The notes below the pieces were generated by a model. That model saw nothing but the letters and a program-made list of their open reading frames with translations, was not told the DNA's origin and ran no database searches. Below are positions 51,234 through 60,923 of a DNA stretch of 64,000 bases, one piece after another. This stretch comes from Bog-950 sp964631835 (GTDB taxonomy: Bacteria; Bacteroidota; Bacteroidia; Chitinophagales; LD1): assembly GCA_964631835.1 (NCBI GenBank), contig CAZWAD010000011.1, positions 51,762-115,761 on the forward strand. The letters run 5' to 3'. Position 1 is the first letter of the stretch. Each line of letters opens with the position of its first letter. A program made the position numbers and the translations under genes.

Positions 51234-52490
51234 TTATGTTTTCTGTTTCTTTTTTCGTGCAGCAGGAAAAAGAACATTGTTGAGAATTAACCTGTACCCG
51301 GGTGAGTTGGGGTGCAAGTCAAGATTGGTAGGAGGGTCGCCTACAAGGTGTTGATAGTCTTCAGGGTCGTGACCGGAATACCAGCTCCATAAGCCTTTTC
51401 CGTACTCGCCATGAATATACCGGGCCTCGTTAGCGGATTTGTTTTGCCCCATTACCAGTACATTACTTTTGATATAGTTTTTGTTGAATGCAGTAGTTTG
51501 CCCCAGAAATCCTTTAATGGTTTTTGTGTGGTCCTGGCAGAGCATGGTGGGAACAGGGTCCCATTTAGCGCTGAAATCAAAAAGAGTGAAGTAGTCTAAA
51601 TCTTTTGCAACGGCTCTGTACGTTGTTACATCAATATCACTGTATTCATATTCGTAAGGGTTGGTGCGCAAATGCCAGTTCTCGAAAGCGAAGCACTGGG
51701 AGTAATCCAGTTTGGACTGGGCATCTGGGTCTTGTCCGTCACCATCGAACATAACATCGCAGATGTCAACATTATCTGAAGCAAGAGCAATGTCGTACGA
51801 ATCAGTGGCGCTGCACATGGCGAACATAAATCCGCCCCCAAAAACAAAACTGCGGATTTGCTTAGCTACAGCCAGTTTCAGCTGGCTTACCTTTGCGAAG
51901 CCTCTGCGCCTGGCACGGTCTTCCTGACCAGCCTGGTCATCGCGGTACCATTGGGCATTCGAGTATGAAGCATAAAACTTTCCGTATTGACCGGTAAAAT
52001 CTTCGTGGTGGAGATGGAGCCAGTCATAAAGCAAAAGTTTACCGTCAAGTACCTCATCGTCATAGACTACCTCGTAAGGTATTTCTGCATATGTAAGCAC
52101 CAAGGTTACGGCATCGTCCCAAGGCAGTTTATTTTTTGGTGAATAAACAGCAACTTTGGGAGCTTTCTCCAGTTTCATTACATCCATGTTCTTTTCCGGA
52201 TCTGCAATTTCTGCCAGCATAGCGTTGTATTGACCATCAGCAATTACTTCGTAGCTCACCCCGCGTACTTTGCATTCGCTTTCTATAGCGCTGGCGTAAG
52301 GTATGGAAAAACTTCCGCCCCTGTAATTGAGCAACCAGTCAACCGTTATGTTTTGCTTTAATACCCAGTAGGCAATTCCATAAGCTTTCAAATGATTCTT
52401 CTGCGATTGGTCCATGGGCAAAAGAATTTGCGATGCGATACATGATATCCCCGTACCGGTAAGAAACAATAACAAAAAAAGTTTTTTCAA
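51234..52490 (-). CDS. Exported protein of the family often labelled asparagine synthetase B
   Basis: 418 residues with TTG start at 52490. I prefer this because it opens with a compact signal (KKLFLLLFLTGTGISC), and TACCTTTG lies 17 bp upstream on the same strand, so longer starts would lie outside the transcript. The mature part begins ASQILLPMDQSQKNHLKAYG and contains NYRGGSFSIPY, VFGGGFMFAMCSATDSYDIAL, DGDGQDPD and GQTTAFNKNYIKSNVLVMGQ (shown in part). Databases often call such proteins asparagine synthetase B, but the ATP-pyrophosphatase core of AsnB is not visible; the fold may be amidotransferase-like. Exported location argues against amino acid synthesis. Confidence 0.75.
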   Translation of the reverse strand: MKKLFLLLFLTGTGISCIASQILLPMDQSQKNHLKAYGIAYWVLKQNITVDWLLNYRGGSFSIPYASAIESECKVRGVSYEVIADGQYNAMLAEIADPEKNMDVMKLEKAPKVAVYSPKNKLPWDDAVTLVLTYAEIPYEVVYDDEVLDGKLLLYDWLHLHHEDFTGQYGKFYASYSNAQWYRDDQAGQEDRARRRGFAKVSQLKLAVAKQIRSFVFGGGFMFAMCSATDSYDIALASDNVDICDVMFDGDGQDPDAQSKLDYSQCFAFENWHLRTNPYEYEYSDIDVTTYRAVAKDLDYFTLFDFSAKWDPVPTMLCQDHTKTIKGFLGQTTAFNKNYIKSNVLVMGQNKSANEARYIHGEYGKGLWSWYSGHDPEDYQHLVGDPPTNLDLHPNSPGYRLILNNVLFPAARKKKQKT

Positions 52491-52506
52491 AAGAGCTGGT
52501 TTATAG

Positions 52507-52514
52507 CAAAGGTA
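52507..52514 (-). promoter_or_regulatory. Candidate -7 element (TACCTTTG)
   Basis: CAAAGGTA on the plus strand reads TACCTTTG on the minus strand. It lies 17 bp upstream of the TTG start at 52490, leaving a very short leader. No TTG lies at 19-21 bp beyond it. Confidence 0.5.
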
Positions 52515-52604
52515 AGTAAATGATGAATTGGCGTAGGGGTGTTTGCAAAATTTTACGAACATGGTAATATTTTGATTGATTAAGGTGTTACGGTTTGTTG
52601 CCAA

Positions 52605-52992
52605 AGTGTTGATTAAAGGTGGTGTTATCCTTCCTCTGGCTATAACTTTCCTGCGCAGTTTTAGGAAAAAGCATTGGGAAAATGAGTAAAACGCAATCTT
52701 TTCTTACTTTATTTGTGGAAGCATTAAGACTGCTGTAGGTGTTTTTGGCAGTAACAGCGCCATATTAACTGGTTGTTATACTGACTTCGGGAGGTTCCGA
52801 AACATTGAACTTTAGGGTAATTGCATTTCCCTTCCGTGATTTCGGTATAATGGTTGACTGAAATGATGATTCCACAATACCGTACAAGCGGATACTTCAG
52901 CGAATGATAAAATGCCGTGTTACTAACTCACTAAGCTTTTCGAGCAGAATCTGCCAATACGTTGTTTATTTGTTCCCGATTCCGATTAACCG
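52605..52992. other. Intergenic region without recognised feature
   Basis: About 390 bp between the divergent AsnB-labelled gene and the MBL hydrolase. I find no ORF above about 20 codons with protein-like composition, no hairpin with a T-run and no repeat. The right end should hold the MBL gene promoter. Confidence 0.4.
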
Positions 52993-53835
52993 TTGAAACT
53001 TTATACCATTGATACAGGCTACTTTAAATTAGATGGCGGAGCCATGTTCGGTGTGGTGCCTAAAACACTTTGGCAGAAATTGAACCCGCCCGATGAAAAA
53101 AACCTATGCACATGGGCTATGCGCTGCCTGCTTGTTGAAGATGAGAAGCAGCTTATTTTAATTGATTGCGGACTTGGGAATAAACAGAACGAGAAATTTT
53201 TCAACTACTACGAACCTCATGGAAATGCCTCACTCAAAAATTCAATTCAGCAGATTGGATTTAGTTTTGATGACGTTACCGATGTCATCCTTACGCATCT
53301 CCATTTCGACCATTGTGGTGGAGCCATAGAACGAAACGAAAAAGGAAACCTTGTTCCTGTTTTTAAGAACGCTACTTACTGGAGTAATGAGAAACACTGG
53401 GAGTGGGCAATTAAGCCCAACGCCCGCGAAAAAGCTTCTTTCCTGAAAGAAAATATACTTCCTATTCAGGAAAGCGGGCAGTTAAAGTTTGTGGAAGAAG
53501 GAAGTGATAAAGTAAACCCCAACATAACTTTGAAAATTGTTTGCGGTCATACTGAATCCATGTTCATTCCACATATTAAAACCGGAGATAAAACCATTGT
53601 GTATTGTGCTGATTTGTTCCCAAGTATAGCGCATATCCCTATTCCTTACGTAATGGCTTATGATACCCGTCCCCTGCTTTCCATTAACGAAAAACAAAAG
53701 TTTTTCAACGAAGCGCTGATAGAAAATTACTATCTTTTTTTTGAGCATGACCGGTCTGTGGAGTGCTGTAGTCTGAAACAAACGGAGCGCGGGGTTCGTG
53801 AAGACCGGACTTTTAAATTGATAGAGTTGTTTTAA
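52993..53835 (+). CDS. Metallo-beta-lactamase-fold hydrolase
   Basis: 280 residues. The start is TTG (KLYTIDTGYFKLDGG), preceded in frame by TAA, so no longer start exists; a start at ATG 53044 would delete the first beta strand. HLHFDHCGG (about 101-109) is the zinc-binding HxHxDH motif. GHTESMFIP and YCADLFPS supply further metal ligands; the end FEHDR carries another His. It resembles quorum-type lactonase or glyoxalase II-like enzymes, but the substrate is undetermined. The stop lies 6 bp from the 3' end of a convergent tRNA gene. Confidence 0.9.
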   Translation: MKLYTIDTGYFKLDGGAMFGVVPKTLWQKLNPPDEKNLCTWAMRCLLVEDEKQLILIDCGLGNKQNEKFFNYYEPHGNASLKNSIQQIGFSFDDVTDVILTHLHFDHCGGAIERNEKGNLVPVFKNATYWSNEKHWEWAIKPNAREKASFLKENILPIQESGQLKFVEEGSDKVNPNITLKIVCGHTESMFIPHIKTGDKTIVYCADLFPSIAHIPIPYVMAYDTRPLLSINEKQKFFNEALIENYYLFFEHDRSVECCSLKQTERGVREDRTFKLIELF

Positions 53836-53841
53836 AAGGAG

Positions 53842-53915
<74 letters not shown>

Positions 53916-53925
53916 AAACGGACGG

Positions 53926-53933
53926 CAAATATA
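53926..53933 (-). promoter_or_regulatory. -7 element of the tRNA(CAT) promoter
   Basis: Minus-strand TATATTTG, followed by CCGTCC as in the initiator tRNA promoter, lies 10 bp before the tRNA 5' end. A canonical -33 TTG at 19-21 bp is not seen. Confidence 0.7.
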
Positions 53934-53940
53934 TTTCTTT

Positions 53941-54480
53941 CAATAAATTTCTTTACTGTCTTCCCGGCATTTACATTATCTCAAGGTCAGAGCCTGAGAA
54001 AGGCTTATATTAAAGTTGACATCTCCAGACGTTGAGAAATAGAATAAACAGATTGTAGAAAGAGAAAGAGAAAGTGAGTGATTTCTTTACCCGTGCAGTA
54101 ACAACAATAAATATGCAGATTGTTACGAAAAATTTAAATAGTCGATTGTTCATATAAACATATGCTTGCTGTTTACCCACCCCAGAAAAAAATGGCTGTG
54201 TGCTGAAGATTTACAACGCATTGGCTTTTATATTGAAGCTGGGAAAATGATTAGAACTAAGGTGGGAAAGCGATGACAATCCAAAAATTTATCGTACCGC
54301 ATTACATCGAGGCATCTGATTAGAACTTATCAATGGACCAAAGAGCGAGTACTCCGACATCATATCGCGGCTTCCTCCTTTAGGTTGATTTTTTCAAATA
54401 GGTCGTAAGGACGCTATAGTTAAGAATAGGTAGTGTTGTGTTTTAAGCACAACAGTATTGGCTTTTGCTTGGCTTTTTAT
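53941..54480. other. Intergenic region, no clear gene
   Basis: About 540 bp between the tRNA promoter and the holA stop. A start-less 29-codon stretch near 54190-54276 reads KKWLCAEDLQRIGFYIEAGK and could be a gene remnant. The sequence also holds a purine run (GAAAGAGAAAGAGAAAG near 54060). Nothing else is supported. Confidence 0.35.
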
Positions 54481-55503
54481 TTACAGCATTATCCTTGCCA
54501 CCATCTCTTTCATCAATGCGCCTTCTTTTATGTTGTTGGTGGAGTTAACCCCCTTGGAGCGGAGATCGTATTCTTCAAGCATATAAAACACCTGCTCAAG
54601 TTTCGCCTCACTATAATTACGGGCTGCATTTTTGTAATCTTTTATGAAAAAAGGACTCACTTTCAGCACTGGTATCAAGTCTTTGTCGTTAACTCCTCTA
54701 TGCTGATGAACGAGGTAAACTTTCTGAAAAAAACTCTGCAAAGTTCCAATGACGAAAACCAGTGGACCGTTTTTTGGATTTGCCACAAAGTAGTTTACAA
54801 TTTTGAAGGCTTTAGTTATGTTCTTACTACCCAGTGCATTGTTCAGTTCAAACACGTTGAACTCTTTGCTTATTCCAACACCATGCTCAATGTCATGCAC
54901 AGTAATGGTGGCGCCCGAGGGTTTACCGATAATCAACTTTTCCAGTTCATTGGCTACTTTGGTTAAGTCGACTCCAGTGAATTCAACGAGCAGTTCTGCT
55001 GCCTGCTCTTCAATCTTGTATCTTTTTTGAACCAACCAGTTTTTAATCCAGGGGGCCACTTGGTTTTCGTACAACAGCTTCGATTCAAAATACACTGCCG
55101 CCTTTTTCACTTCCTTGGCGAAAGCTTTTCTTCCATCAGGCGTGCCATGTTTCCAGGCAAATACAAGCACCGAGCTTTTCACCGGTTTTTTCAAATAGTG
55201 CAAGTACAACTGTTCGTCTTCTTCCTTTAGATTCAACGCCTGCGCCTCTTTAATAATTACTAACTGCCGCTCAGCCATCATTGGGAGGCGTCCGCAGGTT
55301 TCTATAATCTGCCGGGCGCTGAAATCTTTTCCGTAAACTATGGTTTGGTTAAATGCCTTCTCTATTTCGGTTAAAGCATTTGCCTCAATCAAACCGGTAA
55401 GAGCATCAATGAAATAAGCTTCTTCGCCACAGAAAAAATACACCGGTGCGAATTTCCCGGTCTTAATATCGGCTGAAATGTTTTCGAAAGTTGCCGCTGC
55501 CAT
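54481..55503 (-). CDS. holA: DNA polymerase III, delta subunit
   Basis: Clamp-loader subunit that opens the sliding clamp. 340 residues: AAA-like N-terminus with PVYFFCGEEAYFIDALTGLI (about 20-39), KEAQALNLKEEDEQLYLHYL, GTPDGRKAFAKEVKKAAVYFE and ELEKLIIGKPSGATITVHDI (long ones shown in part). It lacks a Walker A motif, as HolA does. A 177-codon frame lies antisense to its 3' half and is not protein-like. The gene has its own start after the glnN terminator. Confidence 0.93.
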   Translation of the reverse strand: MAAATFENISADIKTGKFAPVYFFCGEEAYFIDALTGLIEANALTEIEKAFNQTIVYGKDFSARQIIETCGRLPMMAERQLVIIKEAQALNLKEEDEQLYLHYLKKPVKSSVLVFAWKHGTPDGRKAFAKEVKKAAVYFESKLLYENQVAPWIKNWLVQKRYKIEEQAAELLVEFTGVDLTKVANELEKLIIGKPSGATITVHDIEHGVGISKEFNVFELNNALGSKNITKAFKIVNYFVANPKNGPLVFVIGTLQSFFQKVYLVHQHRGVNDKDLIPVLKVSPFFIKDYKNAARNYSEAKLEQVFYMLEEYDLRSKGVNSTNNIKEGALMKEMVARIML

Positions 55504-55592
55504 AAATTAGCAGCAAATATGAATGAGTTGATGTTGAAAACAAAGTAAAAATTGCAAACTAAAGTTGTTTCCTCTGAATCAACAATGGCAGT

Positions 55593-55620
55593 AAAAAAAA
55601 TCCCGCATTTCTGCGGGACA
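55593..55620 (-). terminator. Intrinsic terminator of glnN
   Basis: On the minus strand, TCCCGCA, loop GAAA and TGCGGGA, followed by T8. It lies about 30 bp after the glnN stop and before holA. Confidence 0.9.
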
Positions 55621-55646
55621 TGCACATAATAACCTTTAAGTGTTTT

Positions 55647-57839
55647 TTACCTGATAAACAACATTTCACGGTACTTAGGCAGCGGCCATAAACTGTCGTC
55701 TACTTTCGTTTCGAGTGAATCTATGTGTATGCGAATTTCTTCGAGCAAAGGTTTTACCTTATCGCAATAAGCTTTGCTGTGGTCAGCTGTAGTTTTGCCC
55801 TTGTGTGAAGCTTCAACTGCTGTCTCCAACTTTTCAACCAGTTCGCTTATGGCATTGATATGTTCCGAAACCTCTGCTGCAATAGCTTTTTGTGCCTTGG
55901 CAGCCGATGCGGGAACCCCCACATCCTTCAGCCCCTGAACATTGGCAATCAACTTGTTAATATAGTCAACAGCAGCAGGAATAACATTGTTCATAGCCAA
56001 GTCAGCAAGGATTTTCGCTTCGGTGTCAATTTTCAGCATGTAGTTGTGGTGCAGAATGGAAACTCGTGCATCCAGCTCACGCTCGCTATAAATGCCGGTT
56101 TTAACCAACACTTCTTTAGCCTTTTTAGAAGTATAAAAATCGAGTGAATAAGGAGTGGTCTTCACGTTGGATAAGCCGCGTTTTTTGGCTTCCTTCTCCC
56201 ATTCTTCACTATAGTTGTTGCCTTCAAATAAAATTCTTTTTGAATCGGTGTAATACTTGCGAATAACACGCATAATAGCGCCCTCTTTGGTTTCACCCTC
56301 TTTTATAAGAGCGTCTACTTCAGCTTTAAAGTCGAGAAGCTGTTTGCCTACAATGGCGTTCATTACTGTCATAGCTTGTGCACAGTTTGCTGATGAGCCT
56401 ACCGCACGGAACTCAAACTTGTTGCCGGTAAATGCGAAAGGCGATGTGCGGTTGCGGTCGGTGTTATCTAACACTACATCCGGAATCTTATTATGAATAT
56501 CCAACTTCAGATTGGCATTAACTAATTCATCGTATTTGCCTTTGGGAACCCGCTTTTCAATTTCGTTAAGTACATCACTCATAAAACTGCCGATAAATAC
56601 TGAAATGATAGCCGGGGGGGCTTCGTTTGCTCCTAAGCGATGGTCATTATTAGCAGAAGCAATGGAGGCACGCAATAAATCGGAATATTCGTTAACCGCC
56701 TTAATTACATTAACAAAGAAAGTAAGAAACAGCAGGTTGTTCTTCGGGGTTTTGCCGGGTGAAAGAAGGTTCTTACCAGTGTCGGTTCCTATGCTCCAGT
56801 TGTTGTGCTTTCCGCTTCCGTTAATTCCGGCAAATGGCTTTTCGTGAAGTAGAACTCGGAGTTTGTGGCGTCTGGCAACCCGCTCCATTAAATCCATCAA
56901 CAGCGAGTTGTGGTCAACAGCTACGTTCACTTCTTCAAACATGGGTGCACACTCAAACTGTGAAGGGGCAACCTCATTATGACGAGTACGTATAGGAATT
57001 CCGAGTTTGTGACATTCTGTTTCAAAATCAAGCATATAGGCGTAAACGCGCTCAGGAATGGAACCGAAGTAGTGGTCTTCAAATTGTTGGCCTTTTTGGG
57101 GAGCCGCGCCTATTAGTGTTCTTCCCGAAAACATCAAATCAGGGCGCTGATAGTAAAGGGCTTCATCTACCACAAAATACTCCTGCTCCCATCCTAATGT
57201 GGCAGTAACGCGCGAAGCATCACGGTCGAACCAATGTACAACCGGAAGAGCGGCTTCTTCTAAAAAATGCGATGACTTGAGTAATGGCGCTTTGTAGTCA
57301 AGCGATTCCCCAGTATAAGAAATGAATATAGTAGGAATGCAAAGGGTTTTGCCCTGTCCTATTTCCATAATAAAAGCAGGCGAGCCCGGGTCCCAAGCTG
57401 TATAACCGCGAGCTTCGAAAGTGGCCCGTATTCCTCCGCTAGGGAATGAAGAGGCATCAGGTTCCTGTTGAACCAAAGCGTCACCACTAAAAACTTCTAC
57501 AGCCCCGTCACCTTTAGGCATAAAGAACATGTCATGCTTTTCGGCAGTTAAACCTGTAAGTGGCTGAAACCAGTGGGTGTATGAAGTAGCGCCTTTTTTC
57601 ATGGCCCAGCTTTTCATGCCGGCTGCAACTGCATCGGCAATTTCACGGCTTATTTTTGTGCTGGTTTTAATGGCGGTTTTTACCGCTTTGTATGCTTCAT
57701 CGCTCAAGTATTCCCGCATGGCTTCATCACCAAAAACATTGGAAGCATAATAATCAGAAACCTTGGCTCCTGTAATACGCGGTGTAACCACTTCGCGGTC
57801 CACCACGGTTTGTACGGCTGTGTTGCGTGCTGAATTCAT
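55647..57839 (-). CDS. glnN: Glutamine synthetase, type III
   Basis: Large GS (GSIII), the main form in Bacteroidota, combining glutamate, ammonia and ATP. 730 residues (usual about 700-730). GATSYTHWFQPLTGLTAEKHD, GWEQEYFVVDEALYYQRPDL, FECAPMFEEVNVAVDHNSLL, INGSGKHNNWSIGTDTG and NDHRLGANEAPPAIISVFIG are GSIII landmarks (shown in part), with Glu and His metal ligands. It is a single-gene unit with promoter, upstream dyad (57911-57927) and terminator. It should be regulated by nitrogen status. Confidence 0.96.
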   Translation of the reverse strand: MNSARNTAVQTVVDREVVTPRITGAKVSDYYASNVFGDEAMREYLSDEAYKAVKTAIKTSTKISREIADAVAAGMKSWAMKKGATSYTHWFQPLTGLTAEKHDMFFMPKGDGAVEVFSGDALVQQEPDASSFPSGGIRATFEARGYTAWDPGSPAFIMEIGQGKTLCIPTIFISYTGESLDYKAPLLKSSHFLEEAALPVVHWFDRDASRVTATLGWEQEYFVVDEALYYQRPDLMFSGRTLIGAAPQKGQQFEDHYFGSIPERVYAYMLDFETECHKLGIPIRTRHNEVAPSQFECAPMFEEVNVAVDHNSLLMDLMERVARRHKLRVLLHEKPFAGINGSGKHNNWSIGTDTGKNLLSPGKTPKNNLLFLTFFVNVIKAVNEYSDLLRASIASANNDHRLGANEAPPAIISVFIGSFMSDVLNEIEKRVPKGKYDELVNANLKLDIHNKIPDVVLDNTDRNRTSPFAFTGNKFEFRAVGSSANCAQAMTVMNAIVGKQLLDFKAEVDALIKEGETKEGAIMRVIRKYYTDSKRILFEGNNYSEEWEKEAKKRGLSNVKTTPYSLDFYTSKKAKEVLVKTGIYSERELDARVSILHHNYMLKIDTEAKILADLAMNNVIPAAVDYINKLIANVQGLKDVGVPASAAKAQKAIAAEVSEHINAISELVEKLETAVEASHKGKTTADHSKAYCDKVKPLLEEIRIHIDSLETKVDDSLWPLPKYREMLFIR

Positions 57840-57873
57840 GGATTTATTGATTTTATTTTAAATTTTGAAAGCG

Positions 57874-57881
57874 CAAATGTA
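57874..57881 (-). promoter_or_regulatory. Candidate -7 element of glnN (TACATTTG)
   Basis: Minus-strand TACATTTG 35 bp upstream of the glnN ATG fits TAnnTTTG. A TTG at the expected distance is not clear, which could reflect dependence on an activator. Confidence 0.55.
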
Positions 57882-57910
57882 ATTTTATTAGGTTTAAAAG
57901 GAAAATTAAA

Positions 57911-57927
57911 ATACACAATTTGTGTAT
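57911..57927. promoter_or_regulatory. Palindromic operator candidate upstream of glnN
   Basis: ATACACAA-T-TTGTGTAT: 8-bp perfect inverted arms with 1-bp spacer. It is 30 bp upstream of the -7 candidate, a place where an activator or repressor of the glutamine synthetase gene could bind. Confidence 0.6.
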
Positions 57928-58095
57928 AATTTTCGTAAAAAAGATGTTTAAAAGAACGGAATATAAAGGGTAATGGTTGAAAAAAGAGTGAGACTTCTAC
58001 ACTTTATAACCCAAGTTGGCAGAATGATATATATATAATTATTTTTTATAAGAAAGAGGGAAGAGCATCGGTACCACGGTAAACTAACCGGTAGT

Positions 58096-60324
58096 TTATT
58101 CCTTTTCATCCGCTTCATCAAAGCGGCTAACTTCTAAAATCCCATCGAGTGAGTTGAGTCTAGCTGTGAGGTCTTCAAGTTCTGCCGTATTGTGTACATA
58201 AACCATGATTCTGCCCTCAAAAATGCCATCGGTACTCTCGAAAGAAATAGAACGCATGTTCAGGTTCATTTGACCGGTGATGATGTTGGTGATTTTATTA
58301 ACAAGACCTACATCGTCAATGCCGGTGAGTTTTATACCTGTGAGGAATGCGATTTCGTGCTGCTTGGTCCAGCGGGTTTTAATGATACGGTACGAATACT
58401 TGCTCATTAACTGAACTGCGTTGGGGCAGTTAGTCCGGTGAATCTTAATACCATCGTTGATAGTCAGAAAGCCGAAAACATCATCACCCGGTATAGGATT
58501 GCAACACGGGGCGAATTTATAGTCAATCTTGGAAGCGCTCTCACCCATAATCAGCAACTCAGCATTTTTTTGCAGAGTTTGTTTAACTACTTCGTCAATA
58601 TTCTCAACTGGATGAATTCCGATTGGTTTGGGGAGTTTTATTTTGCCGGCAACTACATCGAATTTATCTATTTCATCCAGTGAAACTTTGCCATTAGCTA
58701 TGTTAAAGTAAAGTTCATGGGGCGAAATGGCTTTGAAATAATTCATCAGCAACAAAACGTTTGACTCGTTAATTTCTATTTTTAGTTGTTTGAGTTTTCG
58801 TTCAAGTACTTCTTTGCCATCGGCAGCAATTTTTTTCTTATCCTCTTTTAAAGATTGTTTAATGACCGAACGTGCTTTTGCGGTTATCACAAAGTTGAGC
58901 CAGTCCTCATTGGGGTTTTGTTTATTGCTGGTGAGGATTTCTACCTGGTCGCCATTTTTAAGAGCGTGGCTTAGTGGAACTAACTTATTGTTCACTTTTG
59001 CGCCAATGCATTTCTTTCCTACTCCGCTATGAATTTCAAAGGCAAAATCAAGAGCGGTAGCGCCTTTTCGCAATCGTTTTAAATCGCCTTTGGGAGTGAA
59101 TACAAAAATTTCCTCACTAAATAATTCATGTTTAAAATCTGTTACAGCTTCAAGTGCTGAGTCGGTACTACTGAGCAATCCACGTATTTTTTCAAGCCAC
59201 TCGTCTAAAGCATGGTCAGAAATTCCTTCTTTGTATTTCCAGTGCGCGGCAAATCCTTTTTCCGCAACTTCATGCATGCGTTCTGTGCGGATTTGAATCT
59301 CTACCCAACGGCCTGTACTACTCATCACGGTCGTATGCAGCGCCTCATAACCGTTTGTTTTAGGGTTGCTTAGCCAGTCGCGGAGCCGGTCTGGATTAGG
59401 GTGATAAATATCTGTAATAGCTGAATAAACCCCCCAACAATCACTTTTTTCCTTATCTTGTTCTGAATAAAGAATAATGCGGATGGCGAACAAATCATAA
59501 ATTTCCTCGAAAGGAACTCCTTTGCTTTTTATCTTATTGAAGATGGAAAAAATGGATTTCGGTCTGCCGTAAATTTCGAAATTGAAGCCACGTTTTTCCA
59601 GTTCTTCTTTCAGAGGCTTAATAAAATCGCTGACGAAACGGGTTCGTTCCCGTTTTTTATCCTGAAGTTTTTGAGCAATTTCTTTATAAAAGTCAGGTTC
59701 AGTGTATTTCAGCGCTAAGTCTTCCAGTTCTGTTTTTATCGCGTACAAACCCATCCGATTGGCGAGAGGCGCGTAGAGGTACATGGTTTCACTTGCAATC
59801 TTCAATTGTTTTTCACGTTTCAGTGAATCGAGTGTTCGCATGTTGTGCAGCCGGTCAGCTAGTTTAATGAGAATCACCCGGATGTCATCATTCAAAGTAA
59901 GAAGAAGCTTACGGAAGTTTTCCGCCTGAATGGAAGAGTTTAAGTCAAATACTCCAGAGATTTTAGTGAGCCCATCAACAATTTTTGCAATTTCTTTATT
60001 AAAAGTTCTTTCTACTTCTTCGAGAGTAACTTCGGTGTCTTCCACCGTATCATGCAGTAGCGAACAAATTACTGAAGTTGCATCTAGGCCCATTTCCTCA
60101 CTTACAATCCGGGCAACAGCCAGTGGGTGAAGTACATAAGGCTCACCGCTTTTTCTGCGCATATCTTTATGGCTTTCCACCGCCAATTCAAAAGCTTTGC
60201 GTAGCATTTTCTTATCACCGGGTGATGCATTTTTGCGGAGTGAACGTAGCAGTCCCCGGTACTCTTTCAGGATAAGTTTTTTGTCTGAATCAATAACATC
60301 AATATTTTCAACGGGGTTTTCCAT
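58096..60324 (-). CDS. rel: (p)ppGpp synthetase/hydrolase, RelA/SpoT family
   Basis: 742 residues, full-length RSH: HD hydrolase domain (about 30-180; HPLAVARIVSEEMG, LHDTVEDTEVTLEE, DRLHNMRTL), synthetase (about 235-360; IYGRPKSIFSIFNKIKSKG, YDLFAIRIIL, NGYEALHTTV, EIQIRTERMHEVAEKGFAAHW, each partly shown), TGS (about 400-465; FVFTPKGDLKRL) and a C-terminal ACT. The HD and synthetase motifs are complete, so it should both make and degrade (p)ppGpp, controlling the stringent response. It is divergent from folA. Confidence 0.96.
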   Translation of the reverse strand: MENPVENIDVIDSDKKLILKEYRGLLRSLRKNASPGDKKMLRKAFELAVESHKDMRRKSGEPYVLHPLAVARIVSEEMGLDATSVICSLLHDTVEDTEVTLEEVERTFNKEIAKIVDGLTKISGVFDLNSSIQAENFRKLLLTLNDDIRVILIKLADRLHNMRTLDSLKREKQLKIASETMYLYAPLANRMGLYAIKTELEDLALKYTEPDFYKEIAQKLQDKKRERTRFVSDFIKPLKEELEKRGFNFEIYGRPKSIFSIFNKIKSKGVPFEEIYDLFAIRIILYSEQDKEKSDCWGVYSAITDIYHPNPDRLRDWLSNPKTNGYEALHTTVMSSTGRWVEIQIRTERMHEVAEKGFAAHWKYKEGISDHALDEWLEKIRGLLSSTDSALEAVTDFKHELFSEEIFVFTPKGDLKRLRKGATALDFAFEIHSGVGKKCIGAKVNNKLVPLSHALKNGDQVEILTSNKQNPNEDWLNFVITAKARSVIKQSLKEDKKKIAADGKEVLERKLKQLKIEINESNVLLLMNYFKAISPHELYFNIANGKVSLDEIDKFDVVAGKIKLPKPIGIHPVENIDEVVKQTLQKNAELLIMGESASKIDYKFAPCCNPIPGDDVFGFLTINDGIKIHRTNCPNAVQLMSKYSYRIIKTRWTKQHEIAFLTGIKLTGIDDVGLVNKITNIITGQMNLNMRSISFESTDGIFEGRIMVYVHNTAELEDLTARLNSLDGILEVSRFDEADEKE

Positions 60325-60410
60325 TGTTCTAAACTAAATTAAAATCGGGGGAATAAAAAAACAAGAGAGGAATTTGACCTGTTTTTTGGAAACTATTTTA
60401 GCTTCGGTGC

Positions 60411-60923
60411 ATGAAAATTTCAATTGTTGTTGCTGTTGCGGAAAACAATGCCATTGGCAAGAACAATGGGTTGCTCTGGCATTTGCCGAAAGACCTTGAG
60501 TTTTTCCGGAAAGTAACATGGGGCCATCATGTTTTAATGGGCAGGAAATCTTATGAAAGTATCCCTGAAAAATTTCGTCCGCTGAAGGGGCGGGTGAATA
60601 TTATTGTAACAAGACAAGAAGATTTTAAAGCGGAAGGATGCAAAGTAGTTTCAACATTTGATGAAGGAATTGCATTTGCCAAAGACTGCGGGGAACAAGA
60701 ATTAATGATACTTGGCGGAGGCGAAGTTTATAGGCAATTGCTCGGAAGAGTTCATAAAATTTACTTCACCAAAGTTCATCATACATTTCCTGAAGCTGAT
60801 ACATTTTTCCCGGAATTGAAAACCAACGAGTGGCGTGTAGTCAGCGAGGAAAATCATCGCTCTGACGAAAAACACAAATACAAATTTGATTTTATGGTGT
60901 TGGAAAGGAAGGAAGGGGGTTAA
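60411..60923 (+). CDS. folA: Dihydrofolate reductase
   Basis: NADPH-dependent reduction of dihydrofolate. 170 residues. ISIVVAVAENNAIGKNNGLL with LWHLPKDLEFF (the substrate-binding Asp of the family is D27-like in LPKDLEFF), GHHVLMGRKSYESIPEKFRPL and the ILGGGEVYRQLL nucleotide motif are all standard. Its stop shares a TTAA with the convergent lipoprotein gene. Together with folC it serves folate metabolism. Confidence 0.96.
   Translation: MKISIVVAVAENNAIGKNNGLLWHLPKDLEFFRKVTWGHHVLMGRKSYESIPEKFRPLKGRVNIIVTRQEDFKAEGCKVVSTFDEGIAFAKDCGEQELMILGGGEVYRQLLGRVHKIYFTKVHHTFPEADTFFPELKTNEWRVVSEENHRSDEKHKYKFDFMVLERKEGG

Noticed and set aside
54190..54276. Transposase or other gene remnant
   Set aside because: Only 29 codons without a start; no motif supports an element.
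54433..54966. 177-codon plus-strand frame
   Set aside because: It is antisense to the 3' half of holA and has no domain-like sequence.
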